NCBI RefSeq assembly: GCF_022179805.1
Contig: NZ_BPUO01000009.1
Coordinates: 1-64,000, forward strand
DNA length: 64,000 nt
Direction of reading: 5' to 3'
Origin: Cupriavidus pauculus
GTDB lineage: Bacteria; Pseudomonadota; Gammaproteobacteria; Burkholderiales; Burkholderiaceae
Under the pieces are notes generated by a model. The model was not told the origin of the DNA. It was given only the letters and a program-made list of their open reading frames with translations, and searched no databases. Positions 44,510 through 53,097 of this stretch are shown piece by piece. Position 1 is the first letter of the stretch; each line of letters starts with the position of its first letter. Made by a program: the position numbers and the translations under genes.

Positions 44510-44758
44510 TTAAGCGCGACCAGGACCGACGCGAATGCCGAGCCTGTCTCGCTGTATGAGCGGCAGATGTCCATATGAGCGCAGTCGAGCCACGGATTGG
44601 CGGGCCGCTGCAACGGCTTCCAAGTCGGCCAAAACCCCGATCTCTATGCCGAACGCGCCGCACCTTGGACAGGTGTACTTGTAACCCCGCAATAGGGAGG
44701 ACCGAATCCGCTCAGCGGCTGTGCCGCACAGCGGGCAATTTGCTGGTTCAGGAAGCAT
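44510..44758 (-). CDS. Small zinc-ribbon protein, first gene behind an SOS box
   Basis: 82 residues from ATG 44758. A four-cysteine zinc ribbon is evident: CPLCG near residue 8 and CPRCG near residue 30 (GYKYTCPRCGAFGIEIG). A helical C-terminal half follows (DLEAVAAARQSVARLRSYGH). The family was not recognised beyond the zinc ribbon. The start lies 20 bp downstream of a consensus LexA box, so it is probably induced by DNA damage. Whether the downstream genes share this control depends on read-through of the 46-bp gap. Confidence 0.6.
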   Translation of the reverse strand: MLPEPANCPLCGTAAERIRSSLLRGYKYTCPRCGAFGIEIGVLADLEAVAAARQSVARLRSYGHLPLIQRDRLGIRVGPGRA

Positions 44759-44777
44759 GGTCTCGGAGAACGCCTGA

Positions 44778-44797
44778 TACTGTATGGATATACAGTA
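44778..44797. promoter_or_regulatory. LexA (SOS) box
   Basis: TACTGTATGGATATACAGTA matches the CTGT-N8-ACAG LexA consensus exactly, including the flanking TA on each side. It lies 20 bp before the zinc-ribbon gene start on the minus strand, with a terminator just upstream isolating it from other transcription. Confidence 0.8.
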
Positions 44798-44814
44798 TAG
44801 CCGAGTCCGGCCGG

Positions 44815-44846
44815 AAAAAAAGCCCACGGCGGAATACGCGTGGGCT
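44815..44846 (-). terminator. Intrinsic terminator on the minus strand
   Basis: Read on the minus strand: AGCCCACG, a 10-base loop, CGTGGGCT, then seven T residues. It ends leftward transcription just before the SOS-controlled promoter. No minus-strand gene lies between it and the next terminator at 45115, so its own transcript may be a small RNA or a lost gene. Confidence 0.75.
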
Positions 44847-45114
44847 GATACTGAAAGTCGCGGGTCACAATTACGATGTGAACTATGTCTTGCGTTCTAT
44901 GAGTGCCGTATTAGCGGCTTAAGAGTGAAGGGTCATACAGTGCCCACGGCCAAATTTCAGTCATCCGTGCATTGGACTTCTCAAAGTCTTCGATCCCCAC
45001 ACGGCTCGCTCGGCCACCTAACCCCGAGCGAGTTCGTCAAAATGAGGTCAGCACAACCCGAAAAGGCGGCCAACGTCTAGTTCAGAATCGTCCGGTTTTC
45101 GGGGGAACGTCATG

Positions 45115-45157
45115 AAAAACACCCCAAAGGTTGAACGGGTGTCCAACTTTTGGGGTG
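45115..45157 (-). terminator. Intrinsic terminator after the 45196-45970 genes
   Basis: A long inverted repeat (arms 45120-45136 and 45141-45157, loop GGGT, two mismatches) followed on the minus strand by TTTTT. It lies 39 bp downstream of the stop codon at 45196. Confidence 0.8.
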
Positions 45158-45195
45158 CAGTTCACGAGGGAGGCTTGTCAGTTGGCGGTGCAGTA

Positions 45196-45420
45196 CTATT
45201 CAGTGACTGAGTACAGGTCGGATAGTGCAACGCGCAGCTTGCCGGTATAGGCGCTGCGCGCGGGCGTGCGCGCTTTCACGCTGTCGGACTTTTCAACTCG
45301 CGACAGCAGCACTTGGACTCCGCGCTTCTGCATGGTCACGACTTCTGCACGCAGCCGCTTGCTCGGCTTGCGCGCGGTCGTCAGACCGACGACTGTCGAC
45401 TTACCTGCGTTCAAAGCCAT
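45196..45420 (-). CDS. Small basic protein of unknown function (74 aa)
   Basis: ATG 45420 is preceded by AGGAGGT, a near-perfect ribosome-binding site, which rules out the slightly longer frame. The protein is basic (TTARKPSKRLRAEVVTMQKR; VEKSDSVKARTPARSAYTGK), without cysteines or membrane segments. The family was not recognised. It overlaps the end of the 45401-45970 gene by 20 bp and is followed by a terminator, so the two form an operon. Confidence 0.6.
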   Translation of the reverse strand: MALNAGKSTVVGLTTARKPSKRLRAEVVTMQKRGVQVLLSRVEKSDSVKARTPARSAYTGKLRVALSDLYSVTE

Positions 45421-45970
45421 AGAAACCTCCTGTGTCTGCACTCGGGCGCGTTACGCATTCGAACCGGGAACCATATGCGCCGGCCTCGAATCGCCTTCCA
45501 AGTCTATTGGAAAGTAGATCGAGTTGGCTCGACTGCGTCATATAGAAATACTGGGGGATCTGCGGGAAGAAGCGTGCGTGGATCGATAGTGCCCTAGCAA
45601 GCACCTCGCAAAACTGCCAGATCAGCCGCGGATGGGGCAGTGGCCAAGCCTCCGGATCGAACATCGTCTCGGCATCGGCATCGGCATCGGCACGCATGAA
45701 TTTGACCAGACGAGCATTCGGAGCAGGCTGGAATCCGTTCGCCCATTCGTCGGCTGTCTCCTCCACCCACTCTGGGTCACCCAGCGCATAGACAAGAACA
45801 TCGGCAAAGAACACGACGAAGCGCAGGCCTGCGAACGAGATCCCAATCACCTCGATACCTTCGTCCAACGCCAGTGGCTCAGTAATGTCGATCACATCGG
45901 GCTGGAGACCTGCCGGCGGCTGGCCCGCAAACAGATCCTCAAGGACGTTCGGGGTAATGTAGTGATACAT
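45401..45970 (-). CDS. Acidic protein of unknown function (189 aa)
   Basis: Start ATG 45970 gives MYHYITPNVLEDLFAGQPPA. The protein is acidic with an unusual ADADADAE run near the middle (KFMRADADADAETMFDPEAW) and an aromatic C-terminal half (IHARFFPQIPQYFYMTQSSQ). No known motif was recognised. Its start codon overlaps, on the opposite strand, the start of the truncated IS607-type resolvase at 45969, so the resolvase frame may have been laid down against an existing gene or the reverse. Codon pattern and the shared operon with a well-initiated gene support it being real. Confidence 0.55.
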   Translation of the reverse strand: MYHYITPNVLEDLFAGQPPAGLQPDVIDITEPLALDEGIEVIGISFAGLRFVVFFADVLVYALGDPEWVEETADEWANGFQPAPNARLVKFMRADADADAETMFDPEAWPLPHPRLIWQFCEVLARALSIHARFFPQIPQYFYMTQSSQLDLLSNRLGRRFEAGAYGSRFECVTRPSADTGGFYGFERR

Positions 45971-46328
45971 GGTTAATCGGCCCACCGGCGCAGCGGCAGA
46001 ATTGTTGGGTGTGTCGGTCAAGACGATGCAAAGGTGGGAGCGCGAGCGGCGGCTTATCCCGGCCGCCCGTTCTGACAGCAATCGCCGTGTCTATACCGAA
46101 TCGCAGCTTGAGGAGTTCCGAGGGCTTCGTGGCACACGGCATAGTGACCCAACACGCCTCGTAGCATATTGTCGAGTATCAAGCGCCGCCCAGAGACCGG
46201 ACTTGGACTTGTGGCGCATACGTGTTTGGGCCTCCTCATATGGATCGAGGGCGTCTATGCACTTTCCTGCATTTTTTTTGGATGTTCGTACTGTTGGAGC
46301 TAACAACTCTCTGTCGAAGAGAAGCTAG
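45969..46328 (+). pseudogene. IS607-family serine resolvase (TnpA), truncated
   Basis: The N-terminal MerR-like HTH is clear (AAELLGVSVKTMQRWERERR; NRRVYTESQLEEFRG), followed by the first strand of a serine recombinase (RLVAYCRVSSAAQRPDL) with the catalytic serine in RVSS. After about residue 82 the sequence no longer fits, so most of the catalytic domain is missing. No TnpB is adjacent. It is an inactive remnant of an IS607-type element or related orphan resolvase. Confidence 0.7.
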
Positions 46329-46493
46329 AGCGCCGCCACTCGCGGCCGGGCCTTTGGTTGACATGATCGGTGCCAGCTATCCGTGCCCGCCAACGTGGCT
46401 GGTCCACGTCCTCCGGACGCCATAGAGGTGTGGCACGACTGCGGCAATACCATGCTGGTCTCACAATGACGCCGAAGGCAGAAATAGTGATTC

Positions 46494-47603
46494 TCAACAC
46501 CAGTCCTTCATCGCAGATTCGCCATGTTCACCAGGAACAGGTGGAGGGTGACGGATTGCACCAGGAGTAACAGAGAATCGGGGTGCGGGCATTGCTTGCA
46601 GGACGCCGTCGACGATGCCGTACGTCTCCCGCGCCTGCAGGTGGGCATCCCGCGCAGCCTCCTCGTAGCTCAGGACAGGGGCCACGCACGCATCGCTTTC
46701 CGCAAAGATTGCCGTCCATTCGTCTCGCGTGCGTGCGCGTATCGCCGATGCCAGTCGGGAACGGAGTGTGGGCCAATGCTTTGGGTCAGCACGCATCGCA
46801 AGCGTCTCCGTCGCATCCAGACAAGTCCCTCGTAGCAGTTCGGCATAAAACTGCGGCTCCAGCGCACCTACGGAGAGCCATTGGCCATCGGCGGTAGCGT
46901 AGACGTCGTACCATGGACGGCCGCCATCGAGCAGGTTGGTGCCGGGCGCGCCATCCCACATGCCAGCCGCCACCATGCCTTGCATCATCGTCAGCAGCGA
47001 TGCCGAGCCATCGATCATGGCGGCGTCGACGACCTGTCCCTGTCCAGATGCGCGTGCATGGAGCAATGCGGCTAGCACGCCAAAGGCCAGGTACAGGGCA
47101 CCGCCGCCAAAGTCGCCAACAAGGTTCAGCGGCGGACGCGGCGCCGCGCCGTCGTGCCCGAATGCATGCAGCGCACCTGAAAGCGCAATGTAGTTGATGT
47201 CGTGCCCGGCGCGCTGCGCCATCGGGCCGGACTGCCCCCAGCCGGTCATGCGCCCGTAAACGAGCGCGGGATGCCGCGCCAGCAGCACGTCAGGGCCCAA
47301 GCCAAGTCGTTCCATGACGCCGGGACGAAAGCCCTCGAGCAGGATGTCGGCGCGTGCGCACAGGGCCTGGCAGCGTGCCAGGTCGTGCACGTCCTTCAAG
47401 TTCAGCACGACCGAACGTTTGCCACGATGGTTGAGGTTCTTGCGCGGCGGCACGGTCTGCGCCGAATGCACAGGGCGATCGATCAGCAGCACATCGGCGC
47501 CCAGATCGGCCAGCAGCATGCCCGCAAATGGAGCAGGGCCCAACCCGGCGAACTCGATGACCTTTACGCCTTGTAGCGGTCCGCCCGCTTGCTTGTGGCT
47601 CAT
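46494..47603 (-). CDS. Class III CoA-transferase (CaiB/BaiF) or alpha-methylacyl-CoA racemase
   Basis: 369 residues from ATG 47603 (AAAGGAC upstream). Hallmarks are GVKVIEFAGLGPAPFAGMLL ADLGADVLLIDRP at the N-terminus, LNLKD, EGFRPGVMERLGLGPDVL, RMTGWGQSGPMAQRAGHDIN YIALSGALHA and a late Asp/Glu-containing GDFGGGALYLAFG. The GHDINY-ALSG pattern is typical of alpha-methylacyl-CoA racemase within the family. That enzyme epimerises 2-methyl-branched acyl-CoAs so that oxidation can proceed, which suits branched or terpenoid/steroid side-chain substrates. Last gene of the leftward operon. Confidence 0.85.
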   Translation of the reverse strand: MSHKQAGGPLQGVKVIEFAGLGPAPFAGMLLADLGADVLLIDRPVHSAQTVPPRKNLNHRGKRSVVLNLKDVHDLARCQALCARADILLEGFRPGVMERLGLGPDVLLARHPALVYGRMTGWGQSGPMAQRAGHDINYIALSGALHAFGHDGAAPRPPLNLVGDFGGGALYLAFGVLAALLHARASGQGQVVDAAMIDGSASLLTMMQGMVAAGMWDGAPGTNLLDGGRPWYDVYATADGQWLSVGALEPQFYAELLRGTCLDATETLAMRADPKHWPTLRSRLASAIRARTRDEWTAIFAESDACVAPVLSYEEAARDAHLQARETYGIVDGVLQAMPAPRFSVTPGAIRHPPPVPGEHGESAMKDWC

Positions 47604-47694
47604 GACTTGTCCTTTGCGCCCGATGCTGCAGGCGTGTTGCGTATTGCGACAGCAGTAGCGCTGTCGCAATGATGTCCGATGGCGCTTGGCATGC

Positions 47695-49266
47695 TCATGC
47701 GAATTGCCAGTCGAGCAGGCCGTCGTCCTGCATGGCGAGCACGCCACGCGCTCCGACAGGATGTTGCGTGGTGTCCAACAACCGGCCGATGGCGGCGCCA
47801 TCGCCGCGCGGCACCCGTGCGACGGTGCGTTCGCCCGTTGCGGTACGTGCGACGACCACGCCGTTGTCAGGCGTTCCATCACGGCCATACAGCACGGTGT
47901 ACGTCTCCACGATGCCGGTACCGGTGACGTGTTCGGCCAGCGGCGGCGGCGCTGCTTGGCGCGCATCGGCGCTCGCTTGCACCGAGTAGTCATCCGCCAG
48001 CGCGGCGGCGTGATCCTTCGTCGACGGCTCGGATGCCAGCACGATGGCGTGGTGCTTGGTCAGGTACTCCCCCTGCCCATAGACGAGGCCGGTGGCCCCA
48101 GACTCTCCGCGCAGCGCACGCACCATTGCCGCTACCGCGTGGGTCATGTAGTTGTTCAGCGGCGCGCCAAAGAAGCTTAGGCCGCCCGTGACAGTCGGCG
48201 TGAGTCCGGCATCGCCGAGTACGCGGAGGGCGAGCTTGGGCACGACGGGGAAGCAACTGTACAGCTCCGCGAACGTGAAGCGGCCGGCGTCCGCGAAGGT
48301 CATTGCGGTGCGCAGCACGGCTTCCTGTGCGTGCGATCGATCTAGTTCGGCGCGACGCAGGTAGTCGCGCGGCTCGCTGGCCGCCGCGCCTCCGCGTATG
48401 TGGATCATCCGTGCGGGATCGATGCCGGCGGCACGCGCGCGTGCCAATGACATCATCAGTACCGCCGCGCCCTGATTGACCATCGGATTGGCGATCATGC
48501 GCTTGGTGTAGGGCCACGCGACCAGGCGATTCTCGGGCGATGGCGTGCCGATCTCCTCCGCACTCCAGGCGCGCGGAATCCACGCATGCGGATTGCAAGC
48601 CGCCACCGTCGCGTAGCGCGACCAGAGCGCCGCGCTTTGCGCATTGCCCTCGGCGGGACGCTGGCCAGCACGCGCCTGCATCAGGTTTTCGAACAGCGGA
48701 TAGACGGTGGCGGGCGTGGCAACGCCATGGCGAACTGCCAGAGCATGCAGGAAATCCTTGCCACGTGGCAGGCGCGTATTGTCGTCGCGCGGCGGCCACG
48801 GCAGTGTGACATCGGCCTTGCGCGCCATACCTACCGTATATTCGGCTTCCGCGCCTACCACAAGGGCGACCTCGCTGGCGCCACGCGCGATGCGCTGCGC
48901 GGCTTCGTGCACGAACCGCACCGGGGTTTCGCCGCCGATGGGCCCGTACACGGCGCGCGCCGGATGCATGTTCAGCGCCCTGGTCAGCAATTCGGGCGTA
49001 TTGGCGTAGGGCCACGAGACCTCGCAGACGATGTCGAGCGAATCGACGGCGCCTAGCAGCGCGGCGGCTTCCGTGCGCGGCTGCCACGAGGCATCGCCAA
49101 ATGCATCGGCAGCCGCAGCGCGGGATGCGTGGGCCATCAGCGTCAAGGGGTCCAGTCCCAACTCGGCGCGCGTCGGACGGTCGCACCATTCACCGACGCC
49201 AACGATCACCGGTACGCGTGACGCGTCGATGTCGTCCATCCTCTCGGTGCTCTCAATGGGACGCAT
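47695..49266 (-). CDS. Thiolase-like acetyl-CoA acetyltransferase family protein
   Basis: 523 residues from ATG 49266 (GGAGG at 7-base spacing; overlaps the previous gene by 14 bp). A thiolase fold is suggested by PVIVGVGEWCDRPTR, SEVALVVGAEAEYT, NPMVNQGAAVLMMSLARARA and GGLSFFGAPLNNYMTHAVAA. The usual GHP-x-G histidine loop is replaced by NNYMTH, and a C-terminal extension of about 100 residues (ETYTVLYGRDGTPDNGVVVA) is present. This matches the large acetyl-CoA acetyltransferase-like proteins that accompany acyl-CoA operons; the exact reaction is not established. Confidence 0.8.
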   Translation of the reverse strand: MRPIESTERMDDIDASRVPVIVGVGEWCDRPTRAELGLDPLTLMAHASRAAAADAFGDASWQPRTEAAALLGAVDSLDIVCEVSWPYANTPELLTRALNMHPARAVYGPIGGETPVRFVHEAAQRIARGASEVALVVGAEAEYTVGMARKADVTLPWPPRDDNTRLPRGKDFLHALAVRHGVATPATVYPLFENLMQARAGQRPAEGNAQSAALWSRYATVAACNPHAWIPRAWSAEEIGTPSPENRLVAWPYTKRMIANPMVNQGAAVLMMSLARARAAGIDPARMIHIRGGAAASEPRDYLRRAELDRSHAQEAVLRTAMTFADAGRFTFAELYSCFPVVPKLALRVLGDAGLTPTVTGGLSFFGAPLNNYMTHAVAAMVRALRGESGATGLVYGQGEYLTKHHAIVLASEPSTKDHAAALADDYSVQASADARQAAPPPLAEHVTGTGIVETYTVLYGRDGTPDNGVVVARTATGERTVARVPRGDGAAIGRLLDTTQHPVGARGVLAMQDDGLLDWQFA

Positions 49267-51412
49267 CGCGGGCCTCCGTACGGTTGCCAGGTTCGCCAGC
49301 GTCCTGCCACTCGGCAAGCGCATCGAGCGCTTCCACGCCGTCGGGCCGCGCGAGCAGAGGATTGATCTCCAGCGTGCGCAACGCCGGGCCGAACGCGAGC
49401 GCAGCATCGGAGATGGCGACGACCGCGCGTGCGATGGCGTCACGATCCAGCGCGGCCTGACCACGGAAACCATCTAGTAGACGCGTGCCGCGCAGTTCGT
49501 CGAGCATGTCCCGCACATCGGCTTCGCGCACGGGCAGTCGGCGCAGGCTGGTGTCCTTGAGCACTTCCACCCAGATGCCGCCTAGCCCCAGGGCCAGCAC
49601 CGGGCCCCATTGCGGGTCCACGTGGATTCCGACGAACAGTTCCGTGCCGCCGGTACGCATCGGGGCCACCAGCACGCCGTCGATGCGCGCGTCCGGTGCA
49701 GCGCTTCGCACGCTGGTCATGATGCGTCGGAATGCGGCGCGCACCGCGTCATCGCCTTGCACGCTAAGCACGACACCACCGGCTTCGGTCTTGTGCGCGA
49801 TATCGGGCGAGGCGATCTTGAGCGCCACGGCGCAGCCGAGTGCGGCAGCGACGTCGGCAGCCTGCGCTTCGTCGGTGGCTAGGTGCTGCGGAACTACGGG
49901 CACGCCGGCGTCGCCAAGTGTGGTAAGCAGCACACGCTCACCGGTGACGGGCGTCAGCCGCACATTGGTTGATGTCGTTGCGGCGCCGGCCGCCGCAGCG
50001 CGATCCTGCACGGCCCGGCGTTGGCGCGCCGACCATTGCACCGTGCGTGCGATGGCGGACAGTCCGTGATGCACGCCGCAAGGCAGATAGTTGATGCCGA
50101 GCGCGTCCACCGTTGCGCGCGAGTGGTCCGTCATCGATTGCAGCGTGTGGCTGAACACCAGCGCCGGCACCGGAGAGCCGCCCACGGCGCGCTGGATGCT
50201 CTCGAGCGCGGGCCGGCTGTAGGCGCGTTCCTCCTGCTCGGAGATCGGCACGTCGAATGCCGTCACCTGCAGGCCAATGCCGGGATCGCAGCACATGGCG
50301 GCCACGGTGGCGCCCAGCAATTCGGGCTTCAGAATCATCGCGCCGGTGACGTCGAGCGGATTGTGGATGGTGCCGAAGTCGGGCAGGATCTCGCGTAGAC
50401 GCTCGGCCGTCTCGGGCGCGAGCGGAGGCAGCGTAAGGCCTTCGGCCTCGGATCTGTCGCCCATGATTTCGCAGATGCCGCCAGAGATCGACGCTAACCC
50501 AATGCCGGGCTTGGCCAGCACGCCCACGCGCGCCATCACTTCGGTGGTGACCACCATGTCCTCGATCGAATTCACGCGCACCACGCCTAGGCTGCGGCAC
50601 ACCGCGTCGAACACGCGATCGTCGCCAACGAGCGATCCCGTATGCGCCTGCGCGGACTTCGCGGTGATTTCGCTCGCGCCGATCTTCAGGACGACGACCG
50701 GCTTGCCTGCTTCCAGCGCGCGTCTGGCAGCGGCGGCAAAGCGCTCCGTATCACGCACGGTTTCCAGGAACAGCGCCACCGCGCGTGTGGCGGGGTCGTC
50801 CACGAGGAAGTCGATCAGTCGGCCACTGTCGAGATCGGCCTCGTTGCCGGTGGTGATCATGTAGCTCAGGCCCACATGCTGGCGATGGGCGAACTGCGCC
50901 GCGAGGTTGGCCACCGCGCCGCTTTGTGAGATGACCGCGATCGATCCAGCCAGCGCGGGCAGCGGCGGCTTGATCGTGAAGACCGGCGTGCGGTCCACGT
51001 AGTTCAGATAGCCCACGCAGTTCGGCCCCAGCAGCGTGATGCCGTGGCTGCGTGCCCGCGCCAGCATGCTGGCCTGTTTGCCGGCGCCTGCCGCGCCAGT
51101 CTCCGCGAATCCGGAGGCCAGCATCACGGCGTTGCGAATGCCGGCTTCGCGCAGGTCGTCGAGCGTAGCTTCGGCGGCGTCCGCGGGCACCATCAGCAAC
51201 GCCAGGTCCACGGGCTCGCCCAGTGCGGTGACCGTGGTGGCAGCCCGCTGGCCATAGGTATCCGTGCCACTGCGGTTGACCATGTGCAGGTGCCCGCTGT
51301 AGCCGAATGCACGCAGATTGGCATAGGCGGTGTTGGACCACGTCGACCGCTCCGATGCGCCAACCAGCGCGATCGAGCGGGGGCGCAGAAACGATTGCAA
51401 TGCTGTGCTCAT
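49253..51412 (-). CDS. NDP-forming acyl-CoA synthetase (acetate-CoA ligase family)
   Basis: 719 residues from ATG 51412 (GGAGA upstream). Domains in order: CoA-binding Rossmann (SFLRPRSIALVGASERSTWS), succinyl-CoA-ligase-like flavodoxin domain (GITLLGPNCVGYLNY; SQSGAVANLAAQFA) with a phospho-histidine-type region AQAHTGSLVGDDRVFDAVCR, and a C-terminal ATP-grasp domain (CAVALKIASPDIAHKTEAGG; ELFVGIHVDPQWGPVLALGL; TLEINPLLARPDGVEALDAL). It makes an acyl-CoA from an organic acid with ADP release. Its substrate here is probably the same acid the operon degrades. Confidence 0.88.
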   Translation of the reverse strand: MSTALQSFLRPRSIALVGASERSTWSNTAYANLRAFGYSGHLHMVNRSGTDTYGQRAATTVTALGEPVDLALLMVPADAAEATLDDLREAGIRNAVMLASGFAETGAAGAGKQASMLARARSHGITLLGPNCVGYLNYVDRTPVFTIKPPLPALAGSIAVISQSGAVANLAAQFAHRQHVGLSYMITTGNEADLDSGRLIDFLVDDPATRAVALFLETVRDTERFAAAARRALEAGKPVVVLKIGASEITAKSAQAHTGSLVGDDRVFDAVCRSLGVVRVNSIEDMVVTTEVMARVGVLAKPGIGLASISGGICEIMGDRSEAEGLTLPPLAPETAERLREILPDFGTIHNPLDVTGAMILKPELLGATVAAMCCDPGIGLQVTAFDVPISEQEERAYSRPALESIQRAVGGSPVPALVFSHTLQSMTDHSRATVDALGINYLPCGVHHGLSAIARTVQWSARQRRAVQDRAAAAGAATTSTNVRLTPVTGERVLLTTLGDAGVPVVPQHLATDEAQAADVAAALGCAVALKIASPDIAHKTEAGGVVLSVQGDDAVRAAFRRIMTSVRSAAPDARIDGVLVAPMRTGGTELFVGIHVDPQWGPVLALGLGGIWVEVLKDTSLRRLPVREADVRDMLDELRGTRLLDGFRGQAALDRDAIARAVVAISDAALAFGPALRTLEINPLLARPDGVEALDALAEWQDAGEPGNRTEARDASH

Positions 51413-51453
51413 GCTGTCTCCATTGATATTGATTGAGCGGGATGCCCGCGTTA

Positions 51454-51879
51454 TCAGTCTCTGACCGGTGGGGTGGGGCGTGAGGCCGTCTCGCCGGCAA
51501 GGCGGCACGCCGGCATCGGCGCGCCAGTGGGGCCCACCTGCACACTGATCCGGACCGTCATGCCTATGAGCAGCGCCGCGTCGGCCTGCGCGAGCAAGGC
51601 CACCATGCGGCCACCTTCGTCCAGGTCGACGGTCACCAGCGTGTAGGGCACAGCGTCCGAGAAGCCGGGCAGGATGCTGTGATGCACGACGGTCCAGCTA
51701 TGGATGCGTGCGCCGCCGTCCAACGATACCCAGTCGGCCTGCATTGCATGGCAGTGCGGGCACATCGGGCGAGGATAGTGGCGCAATTGGCCGCAACCGC
51801 TGCAGCGCTGCGCCAGAAGTTGGCCTGCGCGCAGGGCTTCGTGCCATGGCGCGTTGTCGATCGTTGTGATGGCTTGCAT
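51454..51879 (-). CDS. DUF35 zinc-ribbon/OB-fold protein, partner of the SCP-x-like thiolase
   Basis: 141 residues. An N-terminal rubredoxin-like zinc ribbon (QRCSGCGQLRHYPRPMCPHC) is followed by an OB fold (RIHSWTVVHHSILPGFSDAV; YTLVTVDLDEGGRMVALLAQ). This is the DUF35 family, whose members form complexes with thiolase-like proteins and bind acyl-CoA. It begins 3 bp after the SCP-x-like gene on the same strand, so the two very likely make a complex. Confidence 0.88.
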   Translation of the reverse strand: MQAITTIDNAPWHEALRAGQLLAQRCSGCGQLRHYPRPMCPHCHAMQADWVSLDGGARIHSWTVVHHSILPGFSDAVPYTLVTVDLDEGGRMVALLAQADAALLIGMTVRISVQVGPTGAPMPACRLAGETASRPTPPVRD

Positions 51880-51882
51880 CGT

Positions 51883-53052
51883 TCATCCCCTGCGCAGGAT
51901 GGCCAGCGCACCGTCGCCCATGTCGCCGTAGCCGGTGACGAGGCCGACTTCCGCGTCCGGTGCCTGGTTGGCGGCCTCGCCGCGCAACTGGCGCGCGAGT
52001 TCCACGATATGGTTCATGCCCACCATGTGCGCCTGCGAAAGCAGGCCGCCGTGCGTGTTGACTGGCAGGGCGCCGCCGAGGCCGATGCGCCCGTCGCGCA
52101 CGAACGCGCCGCCTTCGCCTTTATTGCAAAAGCCAAGGTCTTCGAGCTGGCACAGCAGGATATAGGTGAAGCAGTCATAGATCTGCGCCACGTCAATATC
52201 GTCGCGCGTGACGCCGGCCTGCGCGAAAACGCGATCGGCGATGCGGGCGATGCCGAGCCGTGTGATGTCGTCGCGCTGAGTGATGGCCGACGGCGACGGC
52301 GGATGGCCTTCGGCAGCCGCCATGACAACCACGGGGCGTTGTCGCATATCGCGTGTGCAGGGCAGTGCGCTGACGACGACGGCGGCGGCACCGAAGCTCT
52401 CCAGACTGCAATCGAGCAGGCGCAGCGGATCGGCAATCATGCGCGATGCTAGGTGGTCGGCCACGGTCATGGGCTTTTGCATCAGCGCATTGGGATGTCC
52501 CAACGCGTGGCGACGCATCGTGACGGCGATCTCGGCAAGGTCTTCGACCCGGGTGCCGTACATCTCCATGTGGCGACGCGCCATCGGCGCATAGAGCTGC
52601 ACCGGGGCGAACGCGCCGGTCGGCATCTCGAACTCGGCGACCATGCGGAACTGCGGCATCTGGCGCACGCGCTCGCTGATATTGCCGCCGCGCCCGTCGC
52701 GACCAGCCACAAGCAGCACATGACGACAGATGCCGGCTTCGATGACCGCGCACGCCATCTGGATCGACGCCACGGAACTGGCACCGCCCATCGGCACGGT
52801 CCCGGAAAAACGCAGGTCGGCGATGCCGAAGTTCTCGATGAAATCCTCGGCCAGCGCGGACCCATTGGCCATGGGAATCACACCGTCGATCTCGGACGGT
52901 TGCAGGCCGGCATCGCGAACCGCGGCCAATGCGGCTTCAAGCTGCAGGGCGAGCGCGCTGGCGTCGGAAACGCCGCGCCCGTAGCGTGTTTCGCCGATGC
53001 CGCTGATTGCGGCAACCTCAGGACGTTGTTGGGAGCGCAGCGGGCGATTCAT
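51883..53052 (-). CDS. SCP-x/Ltp-type thiolase-like protein (possible acyl-CoA retro-aldolase)
   Basis: 389 residues from ATG 53052. Thiolase-fold markers are AAISGIGETRYGRGV, GASSVASIQMACAVIEAG, HVLLVAGRDGRGG, IYDCFTYILLCQLEDLGFCN and VNTHGGLLSQAHMVGMNHIV. At the usual nucleophile position the sequence reads GGASSVAS, with Ser rather than Cys, as in non-thiolytic SCP-x/Ltp members. Ltp2-type proteins paired with a DUF35 partner cleave beta-hydroxyacyl-CoA by retro-aldol reaction in steroid side-chain breakdown; the tight pairing with 51454-51879 makes that a reasonable guess. Confidence 0.82.
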   Translation of the reverse strand: MNRPLRSQQRPEVAAISGIGETRYGRGVSDASALALQLEAALAAVRDAGLQPSEIDGVIPMANGSALAEDFIENFGIADLRFSGTVPMGGASSVASIQMACAVIEAGICRHVLLVAGRDGRGGNISERVRQMPQFRMVAEFEMPTGAFAPVQLYAPMARRHMEMYGTRVEDLAEIAVTMRRHALGHPNALMQKPMTVADHLASRMIADPLRLLDCSLESFGAAAVVVSALPCTRDMRQRPVVVMAAAEGHPPSPSAITQRDDITRLGIARIADRVFAQAGVTRDDIDVAQIYDCFTYILLCQLEDLGFCNKGEGGAFVRDGRIGLGGALPVNTHGGLLSQAHMVGMNHIVELARQLRGEAANQAPDAEVGLVTGYGDMGDGALAILRRG

Positions 53053-53097
53053 GCGGCGGCCCCGAAGATTGTGCAATAAAAGGGATGCATGGCGCGC

